Shown one piece after another: positions 17,341 through 26,345 of a stretch of 47,491 bases of DNA. Position numbers and translations under genes: made by a program. The stretch comes from an uncultured Bacilli bacterium. GTDB taxonomy: Bacteria; Bacillota_I; Bacilli_A; RF39; UBA660. A model generated the notes under the pieces. That model did not search any database and was not told the DNA's origin. It saw only the letters and a program-made list of their open reading frames with translations. Numbering within the stretch: position 1 is the stretch's first letter; the number at the start of each line of letters is the position of its first letter. Location of the stretch: the NCBI GenBank assembly GCA_947626655.1, contig CANQTA010000004.1:1-47491 (forward strand), written 5' to 3'.

Positions 17341-20300
17341 AATGGTAATGAAAAATATGATTTTAACACTCAAGTTAAAAGCAATTTAACGTTAACTGCT
17401 AAATGGAGTGAAATTTCTACAACAAGTTATACCGTAGAACACTACTTAATGGGATTAGATGGCAAATATACTGAAGTTAATGAAAAAGAAACTTTTAATG
17501 GTAAAATTGGAAGCATAGTTAGTCCAAGTGTAAAAAGTTATCCAGGATTTACAAGTCCAAGTGTAGAAAATGTTAAAGTTTTAGAAGATGGCAAATTAGT
17601 TGTCAAATATTACTATGCGAGAAATAAATATACATTAACAGTTAATGGTGATAAAGGTGTAAGTAATACAACTGGAACTGGTGAATATTATTATGGTGAA
17701 ACTGTAAAAGTTGGTTATAGTTTAAATGCTGGTTATACATTTAAAAATTATAGTGAAGAATTAGAAAACGACTCATTTGTTATGGGAGCTGGAAATAAAA
17801 CTATAAATGTATCAACAATAGCTAATGATAATACACCATATACAGTAGAACATTATCTAATGAATATAGATGGAGAACATTATACCTTAAAAGATACCGA
17901 TAAATTAAGCGGAACAACAGATAGTAAAGTAACACCAGAAGTAAAAGACTATACTGGCTTTAGTGCACCTCAAAAAGAAGAAGTAACAGTCTTAGGAGAT
18001 GGCAAATTAGTAGTTAAATATTACTATTCAAGAAATAGATATACATTAACAATTACAGGAGATAAAGGCGTAAGTAGTATCATAGGTAGTGGCGAATATT
18101 ACTATGGTGAAACTGTAAAAGTTGGTTATAGTTTAAATGCTGGTTATACATTTAAAAATTATAGTGAAGAATTAAAAAACGACTCATTTGTTATGGGAGC
18201 TGAAAATAAAACTATAAATGTATTAACAATAGCTAATGAAAATACACCATATACAGTAGAACATTATCTAATGGATATAGATGGAGAACATTATACCTTA
18301 AAAGATACCGATAAATTAACAGGAACAACCGATAGTAAAGTAACACCAGAAGTAAAAGACTATACTGGCTTTAGTGCACCTCAAAAAGAAGAAGTAACAG
18401 TCTTAGGAGATGGCAAATTAGTAGTTAAATATTACTATTCAAGAAATAGATATACATTAACAGTTAATGGTGATAAAGGTGTAAGTAGTACCATAGGTAG
18501 TGGCGAATATTACTATGAAGAAAAAGTTAATGTTGAAGTAGCCCTAAAACCTGGTTATGAGTTTACTAAATGGTCAAATGAAGAAACAACTAATAAGATT
18601 ACTGTAACTATCGGAGCTGAAGATATTGAATTAAAGGCTAGTACAAAAATTATAGAATATGGAATAACTTATAAGTTAAATGATGGTGAAGTAACAGGAG
18701 ATTTACCAGAAAGTTATACCGTAGAAGATAAAATAGAAATAGAAAAACCAACAAAAGCAGGCTATAGTTTTGATTACTTCACAGTAAATGGTGAAAAAAT
18801 TGATGGCAATGTAATTGAACCAAATACTATAACAGGTGATATAGAAATAGAAGCATTCTATAAAGCTAATGAAGATACACCATACACAGTATTACATGTT
18901 TTCATGGATACTGAAGGTAATTATGCTAATGTTCAAAATGTTAGTGATTGTACAGAAGCAAATTTATGTAAAATAGAAAAACATGAAGGAACAACAGATA
19001 GTACGGTAGATGCTCCATTATTAGAAAATATTGAAGCAGGCTTTACATCCCCAGAAGAATTAAAACAAGTAACAATCAAAGCTGATGGTAGCGCTGTAGT
19101 AATTTATAATTATTCAAGAAATAGATATACATTAACAGTTACAGGAGATAAAGGTGTAAGTAGTACTGTAGGTGGTGGCGAATATTACTATGAAGAGGTA
19201 GTAGAAAATATTAGTTATACCTTAAATGAAGGCTACGAATTTGTTAAATATAGTGAAGAACTAGATAATAATAGTTATAAAATGGGAGCAGAATCCAAAG
19301 AAATAACTATAACAACTAAACCAATAGATTATGAAATAAAATATGATTTAGATGATGGTGATTTAGCAAGTGATGTAACAAATCCAAGTACATATACTAT
19401 TGAAAGTGAAATAGAATTAAATAGTCCAAGCAAAGTAGGATATGAATTTGCTGGATGGGAAATCGAAAATGATAATGATGAAGAACATGTAACTATGTTA
19501 GAAAATAATACAATAACAGGAAGAATAGGCAACTTAGAATTAAAAGCAACATATACTCCAAGAGAAGATACAGAATATACAGTATTACATGTCTTCATGG
19601 ATACTGAAGGTAAATATGCTGATGTTCAAAATGTTAGTGATTGTACTGATAAAAACTTATGTAAAATAGAAAAACATCAAGGAACAACAGATAGTACGGT
19701 GGAAGCACCATTATTAAAATCATTCGATAGTTGGTTTATAGCACCTGAAAGTTTAGAACAAGTAACAATTAAAGCAGATGGTAGTGCTGTAGTAATTTAT
19801 AAATATGAAAGAAGAAAATATTTCTTTAGTTTAGCAAGAAGAGGCGATGCCTTAAGTTATCTTGTTTTAAAACTTAATGGTGAAAAGATAAACGGAAATC
19901 CTTATATTTACTATGGAGCAGAATTTACGGTTGAAGCATCATTTGATGATAGATATCCAATTCATTTCGAAGTAAATGATCCAAATTGGACTAAAGATAG
20001 TGCTAATAAAATTACTTATAAAGGTAAAATGGATAAAACTAGTTTACAATCTACTTTAAACTTATATCGTGATACATATACAATCATTTTCCATGGTAAT
20101 AATGGTTTAACTAGTGATTTACAAGAGAGTTATAGTCAAGTAGTTAAAGTTGCTATTAATAGAGATTATCCTCGTTTAATGGCTAATAAATTCACTCATG
20201 CTGGTTATAAATTCTTAGGTTGGAGTGATATTGAAGGGGCTACTAATGCTAGATATTCAGAAGAATATTTCAATCAAGAAGATGGAACTTTTACCTTACC

Positions 20301-23300
20301 TAATGATTTAGCAACACAAAATGGAGCAAAAGTAGATTTATATGCTATTTGGTCTGCTGATAGAAATACTGTGACATTTAAAAGAAATGATAAAACTAAT
20401 GTTAACCATAGAGAATATTCTAGTCAAAACTATGAAAGTAAAATTCAACAACCTGATGCTCCAGAAAGAGCTGGTTATAAATTTGAAGGTTGGTATAAAA
20501 CTTGTACGTCTGATACTGTATGTGTAGAAGATTCAAAATGGGATTTTGAAAAAAATACTATGCCGGATGATGCATTAGTATTGTATGCTAAATGGACAGC
20601 TAATACTAATACTAAATATACTGTTGAATATTACTATATGGATATAAATGGTAAATATATTACAGATGAGGAAATAGAACAAGCAGAAGACAATTTAGAT
20701 TCAATTAAAGAAAGATTTGTTAGAAGTGAAGGAACTGGAACAACTGATCAACCAACCGGATTTGAGCCAGATACAACTAAAGTAGGTTTTGAAGACCCAG
20801 TATTAAAAGAATCTGAAAATGGTGAAACATTAGAATTAAGTGAGGTTACCATTAATGGTGATGAAACAACAGTGTTGAAATTCTATTATGCAAGAAAGAA
20901 AGCAAAAATTACTGTTAATAAAGATGCTGGTGTAAGTTCAGTAGAATTAACTCCGCAAAAAAATGAATATTATTATGGTGAACAAATTCAAGTTACTGCT
21001 AAAGCTAACCAAGGATATCATTTAATAAAATATGGAACTGCTGCCGAAAAAGTAACTAATGATAATTTTACATATAGTGTTAATGATTCTAATAATCAAA
21101 CAATCGAAATAAAAAGTGAAGGACATACATTTATTATTAAATATTATAATGATGACAGTACTACTTCAAACTTAATGGGAAGTGATACCTTTACTTATGG
21201 TAGTAGTGAAATAAAATTAAAACAAAATCAATTTGAAAAAGAACCATATAAATTAACGATAGAAAATTATGATGGTCCAGGTAAATCAAAAATTTTGGAA
21301 TATAGTCATACATTTAGTCATTGGTTAGATAAAGAAACAGAAACAATTTATCAAGCAGATAGTTCTAATATAACTGATTTTATTCCAGATTCTTGTAATG
21401 ATGAGTTAAATCTATATGTTGTTTATAATACTTCTAAAAATAATTTAACTAAACCTCAAGATAGAATAGGATACACGTTTAAAGGCTTTAAAGATGGCGA
21501 AGAATTTATTAATGAAAATAGTTATAATAATTATATTATTACTGGAAATAAAACTATAGAAGCTATTTGGGAATTAAATCAATATAATATAACTTATGGT
21601 AAATATACTGGAAATTGTACTGATTGTTCTCCAAAAACTTATAACGTTAATGAAGATATTTCGCTTCCAACTTTAGAAAGAGCTGGGTATACATTTAATG
21701 GTTGGATCATTAATGGTAGTGGTAATCCAGTAAATTCAATAAAAGGTATTGAATATCATACAGATATAGTATTAACTACTAATGAATCTAGTTGGACACC
21801 TAATAATACAAATTATAAAATTGAATATTATTTAATGGATACTAAAGGTGTTTATCCAGATTCAGCAAGTGAAACTCAATCTAAACAAGGCCTTACTGAT
21901 TCAATAATAGAATTTACTCCAGATTCCAAAGAAGGATTTGAAGCTGCAGTTTTAAAAGATTCAGCAGAAGGTAATATTATTAGTGATAAAGTAACAATAA
22001 GTGGTGATGGTAATACTGTATTGAAATATTATTATCAAAGAAAGAAATTCCAATTAAATATTAATGTTGGTAAAGGAATACTAAGTGCTCAAAAATCTGG
22101 ATTATATTATTTCGAAGAAGTAGTAGCATTAAATACTGAAGTAAAGACTGGATATCATGATGCAGTATGGACTGGTGGTACTGTATCAGGTGATACTTAT
22201 AAAATGACTTCTTCTGGAACTCAAAATTTATCAGTTACCGCTACAGCAAATACCTATACATTGAAATATTATCCAAATGGTGATAAAACCCAAAGTTTAG
22301 TTTCTGTTAAATGTACTTATGATGAAAATTGTAATTTAGCAAATTTTGAAAAAACTAAATATAATGTAACTTATCATAACATAGATGCAAAAAATGGTGA
22401 TATGCCAGCAGTTAAGGAAAATGATCCATATATTAAGTCTTGTACATTTAATAAAGATTCAGATTGTACAAAAGCAATTTCTAAAAATTCTAATACGTAT
22501 GTAGCGAAAAATGTTACAAGTGAAAATAATGCTGATATTACTTTAGATATTACTTGGGTTAGTAATTTAGTTATTCCAGATGATTTAGAAGATTATGCTT
22601 TCGGTGGTTGGAGTTTAGATCCAGTTGTTCCAGAATCTGATGCTAGTAAAGTAATAATAGGTTATAATGCTGAAAAAGCTAATAAAAGATTTGTAACTGA
22701 TTACGATTATGCAACTTATTATACTATTGATAAAAATATCGATTTGTATGCTTATTGGTGGGAAAGACCATTTATTAATTCAGTTAGTTTTGATTTGAAG
22801 TCTACTACTCCTGATTTGGATGGAACAACATATAGCAAAGTTCAAACTTCTGAAGTAGTTCTTGGTAATATAGAAGGAAAAAAGAAAAAACCTTTATATG
22901 TAAAAATACCATACAGAAATGATATATTTGTTGATATTTTCTCACTTGCAGTTGGTACTGATACAGAAATAAAGTTAAACACTATGGCTACTCCTTCTGA
23001 AGAGTTTGTAGATATTTATTCTAGTAAACGTAATGATGGATATTATGTTAATTTAACATCAGCAGCGATGCCATTTAATTATAATCCATTGACCAAAAAG
23101 TGGGAAGCTAAACGTGGTGAAGATGGTGGCAACTTAAGTGGGTTACCAGATGCATTTTTGGCAACGTTATTAACAGGTGAATTGTTCCCAACATTATTTA
23201 CAACGATTTTTGGTGAAAATCCATTAGCAGTTGTAGATCAATTTGGTTGTAATGGTCTTGCATGTTCATATCATTATGTTTCTGCATATTACCAACTTAA

Positions 23301-23736
23301 TGGAGATGCTTATTATTTCTTCTCAACTGAAGATGCAATGCAAGAAGATAAATTATATACTATTAATTATAATATTAATGGTAAGACTATATATACAATT
23401 AAAGTACCTGAGGGAACTGCCATTCCAAATATTGGTAAAACTGTAAATACATATCAAATAAATGAAGATTTTACAATACAAATTGGTGGTAGTGCTGATG
23501 ATTCTAGCCATCCTTACTTAGTTAAAGATTCTTATACTGTAACTGAATGGGAAAATTATGATTTTGAACACGAAACATATTATGCAACTGGTGAAAATCA
23601 TATTATAAACATAAATGGTAAAGGTTCTAAAACTATTAGTTTAAATAAAGAACAATATAAAATGGAAGTACCTACTAAGGATGTTTATTTAGATAAAGAA
23701 AAATATATAGAAGAAACCCAAAATGTTGGTGAATAA
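16915..23736 (+). CDS. 2273-aa giant mosaic surface lipoprotein
   Basis: The largest gene here. Lipobox LLTSC (C32), two InlB B-repeats, then about seven MucBP-like modules (YTVEHYLMGLDG, YTVEHYLMNIDG, YTVEHYLMDIDG, two YTVLHVFMDTEG, YTVEYYYMDING, YKIEYYLMDTKG). Each is followed by a divergent InlB repeat (GEYYYGE-type), with further B-repeats near GYEFAGWE, GYKFLGWS, GYKFEGWY and GYTFNGW. Paired cysteines recur (SDCTEANLC, TCTSDTVC, CTDC, KSCTFNKDSDC). The last 350-400 residues lack recognisable repeats and include VDQFGCNGLACSYHY. ATG 16915 matches the start of the sister gene; the ATG at 16894 overlaps the ribosome binding site. Compared with the 1524-aa protein it has one additional MucBP-divergent pair (about 17832-18240) and a longer distal half. 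Likely an extended cell-surface adhesin. Confidence 0.85.
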   Translation: MKKDSNNKKLYYIGGIVAVVIIVIIILLLTSCNKGYKIELTVDNDLFYQANIHKGDTLEGVKVPTKEGYTFEGWYLDGEKFDITTPIEEDLKLEARFTKNKYTVTFEYDNGKEDSKLEVEYGSTIEEPKKPTKKGYTFAGWYNGNEKYDFNTQVKSNLTLTAKWSEISTTSYTVEHYLMGLDGKYTEVNEKETFNGKIGSIVSPSVKSYPGFTSPSVENVKVLEDGKLVVKYYYARNKYTLTVNGDKGVSNTTGTGEYYYGETVKVGYSLNAGYTFKNYSEELENDSFVMGAGNKTINVSTIANDNTPYTVEHYLMNIDGEHYTLKDTDKLSGTTDSKVTPEVKDYTGFSAPQKEEVTVLGDGKLVVKYYYSRNRYTLTITGDKGVSSIIGSGEYYYGETVKVGYSLNAGYTFKNYSEELKNDSFVMGAENKTINVLTIANENTPYTVEHYLMDIDGEHYTLKDTDKLTGTTDSKVTPEVKDYTGFSAPQKEEVTVLGDGKLVVKYYYSRNRYTLTVNGDKGVSSTIGSGEYYYEEKVNVEVALKPGYEFTKWSNEETTNKITVTIGAEDIELKASTKIIEYGITYKLNDGEVTGDLPESYTVEDKIEIEKPTKAGYSFDYFTVNGEKIDGNVIEPNTITGDIEIEAFYKANEDTPYTVLHVFMDTEGNYANVQNVSDCTEANLCKIEKHEGTTDSTVDAPLLENIEAGFTSPEELKQVTIKADGSAVVIYNYSRNRYTLTVTGDKGVSSTVGGGEYYYEEVVENISYTLNEGYEFVKYSEELDNNSYKMGAESKEITITTKPIDYEIKYDLDDGDLASDVTNPSTYTIESEIELNSPSKVGYEFAGWEIENDNDEEHVTMLENNTITGRIGNLELKATYTPREDTEYTVLHVFMDTEGKYADVQNVSDCTDKNLCKIEKHQGTTDSTVEAPLLKSFDSWFIAPESLEQVTIKADGSAVVIYKYERRKYFFSLARRGDALSYLVLKLNGEKINGNPYIYYGAEFTVEASFDDRYPIHFEVNDPNWTKDSANKITYKGKMDKTSLQSTLNLYRDTYTIIFHGNNGLTSDLQESYSQVVKVAINRDYPRLMANKFTHAGYKFLGWSDIEGATNARYSEEYFNQEDGTFTLPNDLATQNGAKVDLYAIWSADRNTVTFKRNDKTNVNHREYSSQNYESKIQQPDAPERAGYKFEGWYKTCTSDTVCVEDSKWDFEKNTMPDDALVLYAKWTANTNTKYTVEYYYMDINGKYITDEEIEQAEDNLDSIKERFVRSEGTGTTDQPTGFEPDTTKVGFEDPVLKESENGETLELSEVTINGDETTVLKFYYARKKAKITVNKDAGVSSVELTPQKNEYYYGEQIQVTAKANQGYHLIKYGTAAEKVTNDNFTYSVNDSNNQTIEIKSEGHTFIIKYYNDDSTTSNLMGSDTFTYGSSEIKLKQNQFEKEPYKLTIENYDGPGKSKILEYSHTFSHWLDKETETIYQADSSNITDFIPDSCNDELNLYVVYNTSKNNLTKPQDRIGYTFKGFKDGEEFINENSYNNYIITGNKTIEAIWELNQYNITYGKYTGNCTDCSPKTYNVNEDISLPTLERAGYTFNGWIINGSGNPVNSIKGIEYHTDIVLTTNESSWTPNNTNYKIEYYLMDTKGVYPDSASETQSKQGLTDSIIEFTPDSKEGFEAAVLKDSAEGNIISDKVTISGDGNTVLKYYYQRKKFQLNINVGKGILSAQKSGLYYFEEVVALNTEVKTGYHDAVWTGGTVSGDTYKMTSSGTQNLSVTATANTYTLKYYPNGDKTQSLVSVKCTYDENCNLANFEKTKYNVTYHNIDAKNGDMPAVKENDPYIKSCTFNKDSDCTKAISKNSNTYVAKNVTSENNADITLDITWVSNLVIPDDLEDYAFGGWSLDPVVPESDASKVIIGYNAEKANKRFVTDYDYATYYTIDKNIDLYAYWWERPFINSVSFDLKSTTPDLDGTTYSKVQTSEVVLGNIEGKKKKPLYVKIPYRNDIFVDIFSLAVGTDTEIKLNTMATPSEEFVDIYSSKRNDGYYVNLTSAAMPFNYNPLTKKWEAKRGEDGGNLSGLPDAFLATLLTGELFPTLFTTIFGENPLAVVDQFGCNGLACSYHYVSAYYQLNGDAYYFFSTEDAMQEDKLYTINYNINGKTIYTIKVPEGTAIPNIGKTVNTYQINEDFTIQIGGSADDSSHPYLVKDSYTVTEWENYDFEHETYYATGENHIININGKGSKTISLNKEQYKMEVPTKDVYLDKEKYIEETQNVGE
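17832..18442 (+). repeat. Tandem MucBP-like/divergent-InlB module duplication
   Basis: The YTVEHYLM-IDGEHYTLKDTDKL module occurs at about 17837 and 18247 in nearly identical form, and once in the sister gene at about 13118. This is a recent tandem duplication about 410 bp in period. Confidence 0.85.
18439..19336 (+). repeat. Near-identical internal module block, copy 2
   Basis: Partner of 13303-14200. The match ends at the codons for KPI before DYEIKYDL, where the two proteins diverge sharply. Confidence 0.88.
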
Positions 23737-23757
23737 TATTATTCTATAAATTTTGAT

Positions 23758-23785
23758 AGAGTGAATGAAAATTTCACTCTTTTTC
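23758..23785 (+). terminator. Terminator of the 2273-aa lipoprotein gene
   Basis: AGAGTGAA (23758-23765) pairs perfectly with TTCACTCT (23773-23780), followed by TTTT. Confidence 0.9.
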
Positions 23786-23925
23786 TTTACTTGTTATTAC
23801 TTATAGGTTATAATACGTTTATATAAAGGTATTATGGTAATCATCAATAGTAAACAATTTTTCAAAAGTTATAATAAAATTATTTTAACACCAAAGAATT
23901 GCTAACATTATGGGGAGGGATAAAA

Positions 23926-24954
23926 ATGAGTGGTTTTGGCAGTATGTTAAAAGACTATTTAGATTATTATAAAATAACGCAAACAGATTTTGCTGATCGA
24001 TTAGGAATTTCTTCTAAACATATGAATGAAATATTAAATGGAACTACTAATTTATCAGAAACTTTAATGTTAGCTATTAGTTTAATTACAGATATTGATG
24101 TTAATTTAATTTTTTATGTGGAAAATAAAAAAAGAGTTAATGATTATTTAGAAAGTAATTTTAAAACTCAACAAGAAATAAAAAAATTTCTTAATAGCTT
24201 TTATATAAATGAAATGGTTAAAAGAAATTGGTTAAAGCTTAAAGATAAAGAATCGAATGTGCAAAATGCTCTTGATTTATTAGATTATTTAAGTGTTAGA
24301 GATTTTAATGTTTTGGATAATTATTTAAATAAGCGAATACTATATAAAAAGAATGATGGAGCAAATTTAAAAAAAATATATTTATGGATTAAACATTGTG
24401 ATAAAATAATTGAAAATAAAAAGATTGCCAATTATAACAGTAAAAATATAGATAAATTATTAGCAGAATTAAAAATATTAAGAAATAAATCTTTTAATGA
24501 AAAAGAATTAGTAGAATTGTTTAATAAATATGGTATTTATTTAGTTATTGAAGATGCTTTAAGTGGAACAAAAGTAAGAGGTTGTATGAAAGTAATGGGT
24601 TGTAATCCTGTAATTTATCTAACTAAATATTTAAAAGATAAAGCTAGTTTTTATTATACTTTATATCATGAAATTAGCCATGTTAAAAGCGACTATAATC
24701 AAGCTAAAAATAAATTAATTACTGATGATGATAGTAATAATGATATTTTAGATACAAAATCCGATAAATTTGCCCTTTCAGAAATGATTAGTGATGATAT
24801 ATGGCAACAAATTTTAAATAATTATGAAAATAAAGATAAAATATGTCAAGAAAATAATATTCCTTTATGTTTTATGTATAGTAGATTAGCCTATCTTGGA
24901 TACATTAAATACTCTAGTAGTGATTGTCAAAAGCATAAAGAACTAATATATTAA
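23926..24954 (+). CDS. XRE-type HTH protein with ImmA/IrrE metallopeptidase domain
   Basis: A 342-aa cytosolic protein. Residues about 5-60 are an XRE helix-turn-helix (KITQTDFADRLGISSKHMNEIL). A helical linker leads to an ImmA/IrrE-type domain with the zinc-protease motif HEISH in YTLYHEISHVKSD and a downstream DKFA helix. This architecture occurs in large HigA-like antitoxins and in regulators that cleave or sense partner proteins. No toxin-sized gene lies next to it: the 189 bases upstream hold only the terminator and TATAAT boxes at 23809 and 23870. The start is ATG 23926 behind GGGGAGGG; an upstream in-frame TTG at 23899 is unlikely. Its neighbour is the AAA/DUF4143 ATPase, so this is an accessory pair of unknown target. 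Confidence 0.8.
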   Translation: MSGFGSMLKDYLDYYKITQTDFADRLGISSKHMNEILNGTTNLSETLMLAISLITDIDVNLIFYVENKKRVNDYLESNFKTQQEIKKFLNSFYINEMVKRNWLKLKDKESNVQNALDLLDYLSVRDFNVLDNYLNKRILYKKNDGANLKKIYLWIKHCDKIIENKKIANYNSKNIDKLLAELKILRNKSFNEKELVELFNKYGIYLVIEDALSGTKVRGCMKVMGCNPVIYLTKYLKDKASFYYTLYHEISHVKSDYNQAKNKLITDDDSNNDILDTKSDKFALSEMISDDIWQQILNNYENKDKICQENNIPLCFMYSRLAYLGYIKYSSSDCQKHKELIY

Positions 24955-24964
24955 AAATGCCTTT

Positions 24965-24983
24965 TTCGTGCAAAATGTACGAA
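24965..24983. promoter_or_regulatory. Palindromic operator before the AAA/DUF4143 gene
   Basis: TTCGTGCA, AAA, TGTACGAA: 7 of 8 arm positions are symmetric. It lies about 40 bases before the extended -10 at 25019-25027 (TG, T, TATAAT). Its GTGC-AAA-GT core resembles the GTGCGAAAAAGTG end of the array before the pseudogene copy. Confidence 0.55.
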
Positions 24984-25047
24984 AATTTAATAAAAATATG
25001 TAATTTTTGTCCAGAATTTGTTATAATCTATATGGATGGTGATATTT

Positions 25048-26340
25048 ATGTATAGGAAAATAGAAGAAGATTTAATCAAATGGAAAGAAGATTATAAAAT
25101 GCCTCTCATGTTAATTGGGGCTAGACAAACTGGTAAAACTTACATTTTAGATGAATTTTGCCAAAATAATTATGCAAATTATATCTATATCAATTTAGAT
25201 AAAGAAGAAGATATTAAAAGTATTTTTGAAGAAACTATTGATCCTGATAAAATAATGGAAAAAATTGAAATTATTAAAAAGATAACTATAGATCCTGAAA
25301 ATACAATAATTTTCTTTGATGAAATCCAAGTTAGCGAAAGAGCCATTACTTCTTTAAAATATTTTTGTGAAAGTTCTAAACCATATAAGATAGTTTGTGC
25401 TGGTTCCCTTTTAGGAGTTAAAATAAATAGATTTAAATCATCTTTTCCGGTAGGCAAAGTAACTATTAAATATCTATATCCTATGGATTTTGAAGAATAT
25501 CTTATGGCTTTAGGAGAAGACAAATTAATTCAAGAAATAAAAAGTCATTATTTAACTAACGAACCACTAATGAATCCTATTCATGAAAAAGCTCTTCTTT
25601 TATATAAAAAATATTTAATTTTAGGAGGAATGCCAGCTCTAATAAGTAATTTTATCGCCAATGATTATGATATTACCAAAGTAAATTTTGACTTACAAGA
25701 GCAAATAATTACATCTTATCTAGCTGATATGAATAAGTATACTGAAAATACCGAGGGTATTAAAAACAATCAAATATATAATTCTATTCCTAAAGAATTA
25801 GCAAGAGAAAACAATACTTTTAAATATAGTATTGTTAGTAAAGATGCTAGAAAGATAAGATATGAAAGTAGTTTAGATTGGCTTCTTGCTAGCAATATGA
25901 TTATAAAATGTGATTTAGTTGAAAAAAATGAATCCCCTTTAAAAGCTTTTGTTAATGGTGATAAATTTAAACTTTATTTAAGTGATATCGGCTTATTAAG
26001 AGCTCTTTCTAATTTAGATTATAGTGAAATATTACTTGATAAAAATGCCATGTATAAAGGTGTTCTTACAGAAAATTATGTAGCTTCTGATTTTTATTCT
26101 AAATTTAAAGAATTATATTATTATAATTTTGCTAAATATGAGATTGATTTTTTAATAAAAATAGATGGAGATATTATTCCAGTGGAAATAAAAAGCAGTA
26201 GAAGAACTAATAGTAAAAGTTTAAATGAATATATTAAAAAATATAATCCTAAGTATAGTATCAGATTATCTACTAAAAATTTTGGCTGGGAAAATAATAT
26301 AAAATCTGTCCCTTTATATGCTATATTTTGTATTAAATAA
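25048..26340 (+). CDS. AAA ATPase with C-terminal DUF4143 (intact copy)
   Basis: A 430-aa protein of the large AAA_14 plus DUF4143 family, common in gut and host-associated bacteria and without an agreed function. Walker A is GARQTGKT (residues 24-31) and Walker B FFDEIQ (D91-E92). CAGSLLGVK and FPVGKVTIKYLYPMDFEEYL are family signatures. The C-terminal part has EIDFLI and IPVEIKSSR, which match a PD-(D/E)XK-type nuclease core. GGTGAT precedes ATG 25048, so this start is preferred over ATG 25036. It is full length, in contrast to its frameshifted paralogue at 10721. It converges on sigK with only five bases between the stops and no clear terminator. Confidence 0.88.
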   Translation: MYRKIEEDLIKWKEDYKMPLMLIGARQTGKTYILDEFCQNNYANYIYINLDKEEDIKSIFEETIDPDKIMEKIEIIKKITIDPENTIIFFDEIQVSERAITSLKYFCESSKPYKIVCAGSLLGVKINRFKSSFPVGKVTIKYLYPMDFEEYLMALGEDKLIQEIKSHYLTNEPLMNPIHEKALLLYKKYLILGGMPALISNFIANDYDITKVNFDLQEQIITSYLADMNKYTENTEGIKNNQIYNSIPKELARENNTFKYSIVSKDARKIRYESSLDWLLASNMIIKCDLVEKNESPLKAFVNGDKFKLYLSDIGLLRALSNLDYSEILLDKNAMYKGVLTENYVASDFYSKFKELYYYNFAKYEIDFLIKIDGDIIPVEIKSSRRTNSKSLNEYIKKYNPKYSIRLSTKNFGWENNIKSVPLYAIFCIK

Positions 26341-26345
26341 TTAAA

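Noticed and set aside
3709-23736. Sortase-anchored (LPXTG) surface proteins.
   Set aside because: No LPXTG-type motif or C-terminal hydrophobic tail is present; lipoboxes or N-terminal helices account for anchoring.
23737-23925. HigB-like toxin gene before the XRE-ImmA gene.
   Set aside because: Only 189 bases, containing a terminator and promoter-like boxes; no reading frame of toxin size.
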